From Paracamarosporium sp. OC-R06-R3 (taxonomy: Eukaryota; Ascomycota; Dothideomycetes; Pleosporales; Didymosphaeriaceae): a stretch of 64,000 bases of DNA. Shown one piece after another: positions 28,848 through 40,751 of this stretch. Every line of letters begins with the position of its first letter. Position 1 is the first letter of the stretch. A program made the position numbers and the translations under genes. Location: NCBI GenBank assembly GCA_019828545.1, contig JACVRA010000256.1, positions 1 to 64,000 of the forward strand, written 5' to 3'. The notes under the pieces are model-generated. The model had not been told where the DNA came from. It worked only from the letters and a program-made list of their open reading frames with translations, and made no database searches.

Positions 28848-30969
28848 ATGTTTTCTGCCAGCGATGATCCTAAACAATTCCTTTTGGACCTAGAAGAGTA
28901 TCTGGAAAAAGGACCGCAGGCAGATCAGCAGAAGTTATCAGATATAGCCTCATGGCTGGAGCACCTCAACTCGGCGGAAGGCTCTGAGTCGGACGTGAAA
29001 GCTGTTCAGCTCTTGGGTACTGCAGCAGGAAAACAGTGGGACGAGCAACGTACGGGCTGCAACAGTGAGCAGTTACAGAAACATACTAATAGCAACAGGA
29101 GTATGGCAAGATCCTTTCCGAGACCATGGCATCCTTGCGCTTGTTCTGCAGAATCTTGACATCTCGAAAAACCTTCCCGCACTCAACAACCAGTATCTAC
29201 GAGTTATTGGCAATGCGATTGCTTATAATGGTAATGTTGATTTTCTCACACCGGATTTCACCTGACACATCTCAAGACTCGAACCGTGAATTGGTTCTCA
29301 ATTATTTTCCAAATATAATCAGCTGCTTGGGACATAATGAACTGACAAGAACCGTACTTGCGGTGCTGTACAACCTCGGTCAGGACTTCGGTATGTACTG
29401 ACTTGATTAAACCCACCATGTTCCTAACGGGCGAAGAACCTGCAAACAGTCGAGCAGCCGAGGTTAGGCTAGACAAGACGATCGCACAGCACTTAGCAGC
29501 AGGCCACATACCTGAAGAAGCAATCGATTTCGCGGCCACAATATTGAACAGGACAACGGAAAAACTCACACCGGCACAGCTGGGGGATGATACATCCATG
29601 GCAGTCTTCGACAACATCCTGAGAACCGCGGAACAATATGACGAAGACCACTGTCAGGACTATGTGGCACTCATTGTCCACTACTTACAAGATCCAGAAT
29701 TTCAGCAAAAGGTTGCCTCATCTGGCGTTGTGCAGAGGCTTCTTGAAATTTTGCTCGACGTCGAATTCAATGAGTTGACCAAAGAGGAGGTACAAATTGT
29801 GATGCAGGAACTTAGCACGCAGAGTAACCCGACCGAAACCGCTTCTGAGGAAACGAGCGTTATACTCATGGTGCGCCTTGTCAACTGTGTTTCTGCATTG
29901 TCCGCGACCGACGCTTTCATCACCAATTTTACGCTGGAGTCTCCTATTGTACACACGCTTAGAGCGAAGCTCATGTCGGCAGAATCAATGCCATCCACTG
30001 TGTGCGCCTGCGTCATGCTGGGCAACCTCGCAACTTCGGATACAGCATGTATCAATATGGTCCAAAAGCTCGGTATGCACGAAGCCCTGATACAGATCCT
30101 TGCAACTCGCAAAGAGCAAGCACTTCTATATGCTGCTGCTGGATTTATGCGACATCTCACATTTCCGAATTCTAATCGACCCATACTGGGAGACGCCGGA
30201 CTTGTCGAGACTTGTTGTCATCTGCTCAGCAACGAAGACCCTTCCGTTCGTGGTGAGGCAGCAGCTATTCTCTGCAAAGTGGTCACAAATTGTTTGTCCA
30301 ACATCAATAGAGCGGTAAACCATGGTCTACCGGCAAACATCGTCCTCACTCAGCTACCGGAGATCCAATCTCCCAACAACCCAACATATCTGCATTATAT
30401 CGTGAGACAGGCGTTGATACCATCGGCACCACTGCCCAGCACCACCATGAAGAATCCCATGATCGAGCTTGGTCGAACTCTTATTGCCATTTTGAGATAC
30501 ATACGCCGCTCCACTACAGAGGGAGACCTGAGTGAGATGGTGCGTAATTTTTTCGACGTCCCGGCAGTGGCTCGACCAATCGCTCGACTGGTCCGTCAGC
30601 GATTCTACGCTGATGCGCGATCCGAAGGTCTTTTAGGCTTGGGGTTGATGGCGCAGACCCGAGAAGGTGCAGTATGCGTTATCAACGAAATGAAGATGGA
30701 TGAGGGTTTGCTTGGTGGTATCAAAGAGTTTGCGGGCGAGCAGCAGAGCGATGCGCAGAAAAATAACGAGAGCGCAGGGAGAGATTATCAGAACGCTGTT
30801 GTGTTATTGCATGGTCTGGCAACAAACGGAGTAAGTGGATCGGTAACAATATCCATCTCTCACGGTGTTGGATTGCTAACTCGATGCGTAACAGGAAGAT
30901 GCAATGGATACTTCTCTGAGGAGCGACGTCGAGGCGTTGCAGGCCGAACTGAGCAAACTTATGGTGTGA
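28848..30969 (+). CDS. SmgGDS/RAP1GDS1-like armadillo protein
   Basis: Exons 28848-29049, 29099-29230, 29277-29390, 29437-30830 and 30895-30969 give 638 residues. The protein is an all-helical armadillo-repeat solenoid (for example LVLQNLDISKNLPALNNQYLRVIGNAIAYN, TRTVLAVLYNLGQDF, CACVMLGNLATSD, ALLYAAAGFMRHL). Vertebrate SmgGDS is a chaperone and weak exchange factor for prenylated Rho/Rap small GTPases, and fungal relatives are annotated as GTPase-GDP dissociation stimulators; it should act in the cytosol. The final exon adds EDAMDTSLRSDVEALQAELSKLMV, a short coiled coil. Introns 2 and 3 end in AAG rather than CAG/TAG, and all junctions keep frame and repeat register. Confidence 0.85.
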
Positions 30970-31506
30970 GGGCATAAGCTACGCATGTTCTAGAGGTTTA
31001 AGGAATGAAGAGCAGAAATTCATGATCGTTAGTTGCAATAAGACCATCCGTGCTGAAACGAAACACTTGCAAAGGGAGACTGTGAAGCCAGTATCACCCC
31101 ACCATGTCGCCGCATAGTGTTCCTGCATTTCGTGTTACACAGCATGTCCAACAGGCTATTGGAAATCGGTAGAGTCGAACCACTTTCGCGAAAATCGTGT
31201 TTGAACACAACGAATCGGGTTCTTTGCATTTGTAGTGAAAGGCGAAGCGGCAACCCCCGTGCGCAAAGAGCGTAATCAGAATGCACCTAATTGGCAGAAA
31301 CCTCGCTTACGTAACGGCTGGCTCGGTGCGATGAGAGCATAGCAGACCGCAGGGCTTGGTGGTAGGGTGTTTTATAGAAGTATTTAAAGGCCCAGGTTCT
31401 TGCTTTCCCTCCTGATACAGCACCTGCAAAACTCAACTCGCCTACAGCATCAATCAATCGAGCCGTCAAATCTCCACGTCAACCACCTCCCGACACTACT
31501 CTCAAG
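30970..31506. other. Intergenic, promoter of the CrdA-like gene
   Basis: About 540 bases without a gene. A TATTTAAA element at 31381-31388 and a CA/CT-rich leader precede the ATG at 31507. Confidence 0.6.
31381..31388 (+). promoter_or_regulatory. TATA-like box of the CrdA-like gene
   Basis: TATTTAAA lies 119 bases before the start codon, consistent with an inducible, highly transcribed metal-response gene. Confidence 0.4.
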
Positions 31507-31891
31507 ATGACCTGCTGCGGTGCGTTAGCCCAGAACACACTGTGTGATACCAGTACTGATTTAACTAGGACGCAACAACGGCGAGTGCCTCTGTGCCAAA
31601 GAGGCAACCTGCTCCTGCGGAAAGCAGCCCGCTCTTCAATGCAGTACGTTTCACTATCTCCAAACCCTATGACGTATACTAACGTCGTTGCTACAGCATG
31701 CGACAAGTCCGCTACCGAGAACAAGCTCCCCACCAGCACCTGCCAGTGCGGTAAGCGTGCAGAAGGTATGTCTGAATCTTCCGAAAAGGTTCCCAAGTAG
31801 AATTCTAACCTTCGCTTTAGGCAACTGCACGTGCGGACGCTCTGAGAACGGCTCTTCATCCCTGGAGACCGACTTCACGACCAAGAAATAA
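31507..31891 (+). CDS. Cysteine-rich copper-binding peptide, CrdA/metallothionein-like
   Basis: Four exons (31507-31519, 31569-31643, 31697-31765, 31821-31891) encode 75 residues with 12 cysteines: CC at the start, then five C-x-C pairs (CLC, CSC, CTC, CQC, CTC). The pattern MTCCGRNNGECLCAKEATCSCG with a QCTCDKSATEN block and an ETDFTTKK end matches the fungal CrdA copper-resistance family (recalled as DUF7871-type), which detoxifies copper by cytosolic metal chelation. Aspergillus relatives carry more repeats of the C-x-C block, so this is a short form. The first coding exon is only 13 nt. All introns are 45-55 nt with clean GT-AG ends. Because it is so split, the whole gene looks like noise unless spliced. 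Confidence 0.9.
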
Positions 31892-32711
31892 GCGGTCGAG
31901 CGAATTGCGAAAGTAAAGACATTGTGGTGTTAGGGCGTTTTTCGGTAGGCATGTGGTCCCGAAGCGGCTTGCTGGGGGCTTAGAAAAGATATCATGAGCA
32001 TGAGATGACTGTAACCAATTTCTGTACGACTAGCATATCAATCAAATTATATGAAAGCAGCCTATGCGCCCACCTTCCCTTGTCAACCATGGTCTTCACC
32101 TTGCATCGAGATACAACTTCTACGGATTTGTCCGGCTTGCTTCCAGCCTCACTACCTAGAAGTTTGGACGAGCACCTTCTCGGCGATTGCCAGCAAGATT
32201 TTGCCAATCAAGCGCGAAAGAAATCAACCTAGTTGAGTATTTATCGTGAGTAGTTAGCTTAGTGCTATCATCCGGAAAGCGTTCATTGATTCTCAACCCT
32301 TGCAGTCGTGGAGGAGTTGATAGACTCACAGGGAACAGCGCGGAGTGCAAGCGCAAGCGCAGGTTAAGCGGGATGTGGACGCGCTTTGACCGCTTCGACA
32401 GCTCTTGGCACATCTCTCCACCCCATTAATCGCTCCCGCAGCACCCGCATATGCATCCCGGCAAAGCTGCAGCGTGCCATCTTCTATGCCTCTTAATGAT
32501 TCTTCTCCCTCGTTGACCAGCGCGCCTCTCCTTTCATGACTGACGAGTAATTCTATCCTCTGCTTACCCCTTTCGCTTGCCCCACGCTATACCGCACGCA
32601 CCCCCTTCGAATACCTACACTGCCAAACCAACCACCGTTCACGAACTTTGTTCCGTCTGGCCACCTCTCCACCGGGAACCGCCCGCGCTTGGGCATTGTG
32701 CATAGCTCAAA
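31892..32711. other. Intergenic, promoter of the AP-2 alpha gene
   Basis: 820 bases with no gene. The last 200 bases are CT-rich, typical of a fungal housekeeping promoter and leader. Confidence 0.6.
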
Positions 32712-35700
32712 ATGGCTTCAGGATCTGGCGGTGGGAGTCTGTTCAGTCGGAATAATTCGGGCAATGTTCCGACGATGCGAGGGCTGGTCTCCTTCATTGC
32801 GGACCTAAGAAATGCAAGAGCAAGAGAACTTGAAGAGAAACGCATAAACAAGGAGCTGGCAAACATACGGCAAAAATTCAGAGATGGCGGATTGAATGGC
32901 TACCAGAAGAAGAAATACGTCTGCAAGCTGCTGTACATATACATCCTCGGCTGGAACGTCGATTTCGGACATCTTGAAGCAGTTAACCTCATTTCGGCCA
33001 CGAAGTACTCGGAGAAGCAGATCGGATACCTTGCCGTTACTCTATTCTTGCACGAACAGCACGAGCTGCTACATTTGGTTGTCAACAGCATAAGGAAAGA
33101 TCTATTGGATCACAATGAGCTGAACAATTGTCTGGCTTTGCATGCGATTGCAAATGTGGGCGGCAAAGAGATGGGTGAAGCGCTCAGCGCGGACGTGCAC
33201 CGGTTGCTAATCTCACCGTCAGTGCTATGTTATCCTGAAGAGATTCTGGAGCTAACTTGTATAGAGCGTCGAAAGCGTTCGTGAAGAAGAAGGCCGCCCT
33301 CACCCTCCTGCGGTTATACCGAAAATACCCCAACATTGTGCAGAACGAATGGGCGGAACGGATAATATCGCTTATGGACGACCCAGATATGGGTGTTGCG
33401 CTCTCGGTCACCTCGCTGGTCATGGCTCTAGTTCAGGATAACCAGGAGCAGTATAAAGGAAGCTATGTGAAAGCGGCGAACAGGCTTAAGAGGGTTGTCG
33501 TCGATGGCGAGTGCGCGGAGGGTTATTACTACTACAAAGTACCATGCCCATGGATACAGGTCAAGCTGCTCAAGCTGTTGCAGTATTACCCACCACCAGG
33601 TTCGTAAGACTCAAGTTGATATCAGTAATATGTACTAATCAGTATCAACAGAAGATTCGCATATCCGAAAGCTCATCCGAGAAGCATTACAAAAGATTAT
33701 GGATTCTGCGCTCGAGATGCCAAAGAACGTACAACAAAACAATGCCCAGAACGCCGTTCTCTTTGAGGCTATCAACTTAGTCATTCATCTGGATACGGAA
33801 CAAGACCTAATGGTACAGATCTCTACGCGATTAGGAAAATTCATCGCGTCCCGAGAGACAAACGTCCGGTATTTGGGCTTAGAAGCCATGACACATCTGG
33901 CCGCACGCGCAGAGACACTCGATCCTATCAAGAAGCATCAAGCTATCATTATCGGATCGCTAAGAGACAGGGACATCAGTGTACGTCGGCAGGGCCTCGA
34001 TCTTCTGTACAGCATGTGCGATATGACAAACGCCCAAGCTATCGTCCAGGAACTCCTACGGTATCTCCAATCGGCTGACTACGCCATAAGAGAAGAGATG
34101 GTTCTGAAAATCGCGATCTTGACGGAAAAGTACGCGACCGATGTACAATGGTACGTCGACATATCACTTCGACTTATTTCCATGGCTGGCGATCACGTCA
34201 GTGATGAAGTGTGGCAGCGTGTTACACAAATCGTTACGAACAACGAGGAGCTACAGATATACGCCGCGCAGAACATCCTACAATACGTAAAGTCTGACTG
34301 CCACGAAACTCTCGTCAAGATAGGTGGATACCTTCTTGGAGAATTTGGTCACTTGATCGCAGACAACAAGGGCTGCAGCCCAATTGAGCAGTATATGGCG
34401 TTGAACGGTAAGATGCGAGGTTGCTCATCGAGCACGAGAGCGATTATACTTTCGTGTTTCGTGAAATTCGTGAACTTGTTCCCAGAGATCAAGCCGCAGC
34501 TACTGCAGACGTTCCGTGCGTATAGCCACTCACTAGACTCTGAATTGCAGCAGCGAGCATGCGAATACCTCGCACTGGCGACAATGCCGACAGACGATTT
34601 ACTGCGGACCGTATGTGATGAAATGCCGCCTTTTCCCGAGAGAACATCAGCACTATTATCTCGGCTGCATCAGAAGCATGCTACCACGAGTGACAAGCGT
34701 ACTTGGGTGGTGGGTGGTAAAGACGCCAACACCGATCTGAAGGAACTCAGTCTCGCGCACCAACCCACCGGATTGAAGAGAAGTTTCACAAACGCCACAC
34801 CAAAAGACAACACACCAAGCGCAACGAATGGAAGTAATGGCGTAAACGCTATTTCGAGCGATCTTGCCGGGCTCGATATGAGCATCGACACCAACAAAGT
34901 TCTGAAAGCTCCGAATCTTGCGAGCGCTGCGCACCTTAGTCCTGACTGGGAGATCGGGTATTATCGCTTGTTACTTCGGTCAGAGGGTGTGCTATACGAA
35001 GATGCGCAGATTCAGATTGGACTCCGCACAGAATACCGAGGGCAGCTCGGCTGCCTCATTTTCTACTTCACCAACCGATCATCCTTCCCTATGGGCTCAT
35101 TCACTACTACGCTTGACAACAGAGCAGCAGAGACTCTTAAAACAGATATCAAGGGTTTGCCCGATACATCCATATCACCCGAAGGACAGACCCAACAAAC
35201 CATAATGTTCGAGGCGAAGAATATCTTTGAAGATCCACCTACCATCCGTATATCATATCTCGCGGGTGCGCTTCAGGCTTTGACCCTTCAGCTACCCGTA
35301 TATCTCCACAAGTATATGGACGCTGCCGAGCTTAGTGCTGAAGATTTCTTCAAAAGATGGAAACAGATCGGTGGAGGTTCACGCGAGGCCCAACGCATCT
35401 TCGGTTTGGTGAACAAGAACCGGACAATGACGATGGAATTCGTAAGACGCGTAGTACGTGGTTTCAAATGGGGTATCTTGGATGGTGTAGATCCGAATCC
35501 AAAGAACCTGGTTGGTGCTACGGTGTTGCATACGACGGATGGGAAGTTTGGGTGTCTGCTCAGGCTGGAGCCGAACCTTGACACTCAGGTAAAACCCATA
35601 TACAATCTTTCGTGGTGGCATGGCTAACGATGGTAGATGTTCCGTATCACTATTCGCGCGACCGACGAAGGTGTTCCGCCGATCCTTATCAAGGCAATGG

Positions 35701-35738
35701 AAGAGCGCTTGTCGCAGGGCATCGAGGGCGTCTTGTAG
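32712..35738 (+). CDS. APL3: AP-2 adaptor complex subunit alpha (alpha-adaptin)
   Basis: Exons 32712-33217, 33265-33599, 33652-35588 and 35637-35738 give 959 residues. Alpha-adaptin is a large subunit of the AP-2 clathrin adaptor at the plasma membrane, which selects endocytic cargo and binds phosphoinositides. The N-terminal trunk is recognisable from MRGLVSFIADLRNARARELEEKR, KKKYVCKLLYIYILGW, LDHNELNNCLALHAIANVGG and KKKAALTLLRLYRKYP; HEAT/arm repeats continue to about residue 600. A low-complexity hinge (about residues 650-720) leads into the C-terminal appendage with DAQIQIGLRTEYRGQLGCLIFYFTN and a final EERLSQGIEGVL. Length equals typical fungal AP-2 alpha. Donors GTCAGT and GTTCGT are weaker than average but the protein is continuous across them. 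Confidence 0.95.
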
Positions 35739-36843
35739 TGGTTCAAGAAAAGCATCCTATCGATCCATACCTTCGACTCTTCATATACCACTTCTAGCTT
35801 TTCGTGTAATTCATCTAGGGCAGGCACATGAATGTGGATAAGTTAATGTTCTGTAAAGCGGGAGTAGAGTTGGGGGTCATGTGCTTTTGAGTGCATTTGT
35901 GTTGAATGACATGGTAAAAGCTATGGCGATTACTAGTAGTAGGAGAAACATACCCTTGGACAGATATCTTGAATGGTGAAGTCTTTCCTGTATTGCTGGA
36001 TGCGATGTTCAAAGCTACATCGAGCGTGATACGAATGCGAGCCTTATGCTACTACACGTGAATAATGCCGTGGGTTGTGAGTCACAGCGCGGATTCTTGA
36101 ACCGTGCCTCATCCTACCCATTGTTGACTAGTTGACCCTACTTGGAGTCAATGGTTAAGGGCTTCATCGAGTAGGTGCTAGGCCAGGTGTGGGGCCCCCG
36201 GCGGGTCGGCTCCAGAGGGGAGCTACGTACTGAATGCTGCACTGTTGCTAAGCTTGAAGCTTATATAATTCTCGTTAACAATCGTTGTTCTCCTTGGCAG
36301 TTATTGCAAGTGTATAATTTGGTAAAGTTAGCGAGTTATGCATTAATTAGTGGTGCAGCAGTCGAACATTTCATACAGGCTTCATCAATAACTGTTGACG
36401 ACAAGGGCGCCGTTTGTCCGATCAGGCATCACTGGCGCTAACCGTGGCGCTCCCTCAGCCGCACGACCTGCTGTGAGCTAGTAGACACCCATAGCAAATA
36501 AGTTTCTAGTTACTTGTTCGTGCCGTGTACCAAGTATTCCACTCGCAGGGATTGACATCGTAAAGAGTAAAAGGCAAGAAGAAAAGGGCGCAGCAGCTAC
36601 GACACACAGCCACAAATCTCCCCGTCAACAGCCATACCCTTCCAAATTCGTAAGAGGGTGTCACCTAAACACGACACTGTTCCTCCTTGTTGAGTCACGA
36701 AATTAAACACTTTGAGATCATTAACATCACGATTATTATTTCTTACTCGCACGATCGAACGCGCTCGAACGACTAGCACAAAAACGATTACACTCAACAT
36801 CAGCTCACTATCAGAATCTATTGCACCAGCCGCTTTGTTTACT
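35739..36843. other. Intergenic region
   Basis: 1.1 kb without a supported gene. The AT-rich part at 36240-36400, with nested AAGCTT and TATATAA, might be an old element relic, but I find no terminal repeats. The last 130 bases are an open leader to the NADAR gene. Confidence 0.5.
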
Positions 36844-37558
36844 ATGGCAGAGAGTTCTGAGCAGGGACCAAACCAGAACGGCCCAGTCTACTTCTGGAAA
36901 CCGGATCAAGGACATGGGTATTTAGGCCAGTGGTTTTGGAGTCCGTGGACATACAAGGGGGATGAGTATAAAACGGCAGAAATGTGGATGATGGTCGGGA
37001 AAGCACGACTTTTCGGCGATGAGGTATGTCTCTCCATGGCTCCAACCATCATACCTAGTCACGTAGTTCTGTTTCGCGTACTGATCTGCAGGCGCTGACA
37101 ATAAGAACATGTAGACCGTTGCACAGCAGATATTGGTCACTGATAGCCCGAGGGAGCAAAAGGCGCTTGGCCGCAAAGTAAGAAATTTTGAGGAGAGTGT
37201 GTGGAACCAGAGTAAGCTCCCTGCTCACCCAATGTGGTCGCTCGTTGTTTTGGTTCACTAAAATATAGTAGACAAAGTGCGCATTGTAGAAGAAGGCACT
37301 TACCACAAATTCACGATATCAGAGGACGCGGAAAGTCTGAGGGCGATGCTGCTCGCAACGGGTGAGAGGGAATTGGTGGAAGCTAGTCCTAGGGACCGAA
37401 TTTGGGGCGTGGGATTCGGGGAGAAGAATGCCGGGAAGAATAGGGCGAGGTGGGGACAGAATCTACTAGGAAAGGCATTGATGAATGTTCGGGAGAGGCT
37501 GAGGAAGGAGAACGAGGAGAAGAGGTTAGAAGGCGATGGTGGAGTGGAGAAGGAGTAA
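36844..37558 (+). CDS. NADAR-domain (YbiA/DUF1768-like) protein
   Basis: Exons 36844-37023, 37115-37211 and 37272-37558 give 187 residues. NADAR proteins include Escherichia coli YbiA, an N-glycosidase acting on riboflavin-pathway intermediates, and enzymes that remove ADP-ribose-type modifications. Family motifs are clear: GQWFWSPWTYKGDEYKTAEMWMM, KARLFGDE, ILVTDSPREQKALGRKV, HKFTISEDAESLRAMLLATG and VEASPRDRIWGVGFG. The expected catalytic Glu/Asp/Trp residues (AEMWMM and SPRDRIWG) are kept. The third exon can start at 37269 or 37272 because the acceptor is a tandem TAGTAG; the products differ by one residue. The frame is open upstream of 36844 but has no ATG there. Confidence 0.9.
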
Positions 37559-37680
37559 TAGTTTGGAAGAGACCTAAGCCTTCCGAGCATGCATGTATCC
37601 GATGATCATCACTTTTCTTCTTTGACTCCTCTTTTGGAACCACGAAGAGTGTCTACAACCTGGATCAACGGCTACGCGCT

Positions 37681-39673
37681 TTACCAATTCAATGTCTCCT
37701 CCCGTCCGGGCCTATTCGCAAGCCAATCTTCCCACGTTTGTATCGATACGCGCGCACTATGAGTCTTTGTAAACGTTACTCCTGCCCCATATACTTTGTT
37801 ACTAAGTGCCGTCTCTGGTGCGGCTCCTTCAATCTCCAATGTGCCATGTCTATCGCTAGCTTCTAGTACCAGTATCAATTCGCAAAGGGCCGCTGCAAAC
37901 GTGCTCTCGACGAAAACCTCCTGCTGTGGGTAGCGACGCAATAAATCGATGACTCGCTTCCGGAGTTCCGTCGTTATACCGCTGATATGTGCCATGATAA
38001 GTAATGGCGTTGTCGTAGGAAGTGTAGGGATGAACCTCGATGGTTCTTCAGACCGTGTTGGTTGGGTAGGGTCTTGCAATATAGACTCGGCTAGAGTCAA
38101 CGCTTGGTCGAAGTGTATTGCTAGAGCTTCTTGTGGGTCTGGAGATGAAGACATGGTGTGCGTACCTTGAGTGGGCGACGAAGAGTTGCTGTTGTTATCA
38201 TGGTCGAAAATGCGTCCGCGGCGACGTTGGTATACTAAATGTTCTGCAGAGTCTTCTTGCGCCACAAGCAGTGGATGGTATGTGTCTAACAAGAGCATGT
38301 TGTCGGTAGGACTGTCGAGGAATAGCGGAAAGCACGTTGCCGCGTACATTCGAAGAACGTCCACCGCCTTTTTCTGCGATGCGGTTGGTACAGTATTTGG
38401 GCCGAAACATGTGCATTCCGTGAAAGTATCTAACACGAATGCGTCGACTGCCGTGCTCAGTTCTCGATAGGCACGAATATAAGGCTGTTGACGACGGATC
38501 AAGGTTGCAAGAACGCCCTGTTCGGCTTGCAATACAAGACGTGCTACGTCTCCGGCGTCGCGCTGTGAAAGTGCCATCAGCCCGTTGAGCAGAGACTTGA
38601 TCGCTCTCCCAGCATGGCTGAGATTTGCAGGGGTTGCTCGAGATGGGAAGCATTTTCCGTGTTCGCATACTTTAGTGGAAGCTGGAGTTGTAGGAGCAGT
38701 GTAAGTTCTCCAAGTGATGTAGGCGCCTGCATCACTTAGAAGCTTCGGTCCGTCACTAGCTCCACTGCTGTGGAGGAGTTGATTAGTGACCTCGAGGCAG
38801 GCAACGACTGAAAACAAATCATCGTATGGTACCGACGCATTATCAAGCAGAAAATGTACTGTATCTGGTCGTCTCGATTTTGTGGTCCTGAAACTTGTCG
38901 ATTCCATAGGTATTTTCCTCATTTTCCGGAGCTCCTCGATCAGGTTCTTCGCCGCGTTAAGATGTATTGTGGCTTCCGAGTGCAGCCCCTGAAAGCTGCA
39001 CAGGTACGTAAAAACCACGCTGGCAGTCAAGGCTCGCCACTTTTCTTCTATAGTGTTACATGGGGCTGATGGGCGAACGAGATGATTGATAGCAGCGTTG
39101 AACTGCTGTAGAGCAAATGTCGAGCCATTACGGGCTGTGTTGCCTTTGTTGTTGATAGAAGCTTCATGCACTGCACCTAGACCGACCACCGCATGCCAGA
39201 TCGCCGAGTCTAGATGACACGTGCGTGGAATATAGGTAAGCCAAAAATCGACCTCGAAGACACCAGCGATTGCAGGTGCTGTAACGTCCAGGAAGAAGCG
39301 GTAGCTCCTGAGCTCTTGTGCATTTTTTCTGGGTAGAGCAACTTTGGGTTGCATCGACAGAGATACTGGGCTGATAGTCAACGAGCCTTGACGAGCACCA
39401 GAATGGGGACTTTTTGCGTCCTTTGTTTGATATCCGTCACATTTTCTTCCTGTTGAGATACATCGGTTGCATTCAGGCTTTTGTTCATCGCATCGTATCC
39501 TCCGAACTCTGTTCAGCGTCAGTGACTTTGTAGCATATCATCAATAAAGAGGCGTGTGTAGAAAAGGCTTACTTGCATGTAATGCATCCAGTCTTTGCTC
39601 TCCGAAATCGGCGTGGACGCTCGGGGTTGCATTCGACTATTCGATAGTTCGACGTAAATGCTTCTAGAGACAT
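37681..39673 (-). CDS. Zn2Cys6 fungal transcription factor
   Basis: Two exons (39573-39673 and 37681-39508) give 642 residues. The joined N-terminus has RRFRRAKTGCITCK-VRRIRCDEQKP followed by ECNRCISTGRKCDGY, a textbook Zn2Cys6 cluster with a basic N-terminal extension; the intron falls inside the cluster after CITCK. The remainder shows the pattern of regulators with the DUF3468/fungal-specific domain: LRSYRFFLDVTAPAIAGVFEVDFWLTYIPR, DSAIWHAVVGLGAVHEA, FTYLCSFQGLHSEATIHLNAAKNLIEEL. This type often regulates secondary metabolism or nutrient genes; the targets are unknown. The start codon at 39673 is the first ATG in frame before the cluster. Its 3' end faces the NADAR gene with 122 bases between stops; it is divergent from the beta-lactamase-like gene. 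Confidence 0.88.
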
Positions 39674-40751
39674 TGTGATATATTGTCTCCACGACCGCCA
39701 AGGCTTTGAAACGTTCAAGCCAAGGACCTTGAACCTCGTAGGGCTTGACGAGCTACAGGCGGCATATATATCATTTGAGCGTACTTGAAGAAGCAGGCTA
39801 AGTGTCTACCAATAGTGATTTAGCAGAGGCTGACCATCGTAGGCTGCTTACCGGCTGCTCCTAAGATTTGATATAGAGCCTCTCCACTTACTTCGACTGC
39901 CCCACAGCTCCTACGTACGCTGACCAAGTTCTAACGGTGAAGTATAGCAATGTTGCCAAGCAATATGACAAATGTACTGAAGGGCTGAATGATTGTATGT
40001 AGCTCGGCTGTGAAGGACGCGTTTGGAGGTCCGGCCCCCATCTTGATTTGAGATAGCGGCAGGATTGAACAGGGTTACGCGAAGTGACCAATTGAACAAT
40101 TCTCCTATTCGCGATCATGTTTGATTGGTTGGTTCCTGCCCTGATCAACTTCTGCTGTCAGAACTCATGGTTTGCTCTTCGAGCTGACACATCCTCACAG
40201 GTTAGTGGTTAGGGTGACGTCGTGCTGTGCTCGGGCCACTGGGGCTGCGCAAGGGTGCCACTTATAGTATACCCATACACATACAGACCGCAACACTGCG
40301 GTCACCGCTAGAGTACCATACGTATTATTCTCACCATACTAAAAACTTTTCAGCACCATCCCAAATAGAGAAGACCTTTAAAGCCGATGCATGCAACCTT
40401 ATCCCGACAGCGCTCGGAGCTTAGATATCCGACCCGTCGTTTCCCGCGCCTCAGGGAGCGGAGTAAAACTCAGGGATGACGGATTCGGCCGCCTGGCTCT
40501 TTGCCGGAGGCACAAAGACGATCAGCCCTTGCGGCTGCTCTTCCTTCGAGGCTAACAATAGTCTAGCAAACCAATGACTGTTCGTTCACTCGCTGATGTC
40601 CATCTGATTGGCGGTGCAAAAGGAGTGCGTGTGTATACACGAGTACGAGAACGCAAGACCGTGGCACTGTAGCTTGCATACAACAACAGTAGAATATAAA
40701 TGTTAGAGTATATTGCCTATAGACTTTCTATCTACTATAATAATCGCATTA
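39674..40751. other. Divergent intergenic region
   Basis: About 1.1 kb between the regulator and the beta-lactamase-like gene. I see no gene; short frames on both strands have no domain. The last 100 bases are AT-rich. Confidence 0.55.

Noticed and set aside
31150..31220. Possible minus-strand tRNA T-arm (GTTCGAC)
   Set aside because: The arm stem pairs poorly and no anticodon or D arm could be placed at the right distance.
36230..36460. Possible solo LTR or transposon relic
   Set aside because: AT-rich with short direct repeats, but no terminal repeats, target duplication or coding remnant could be found.
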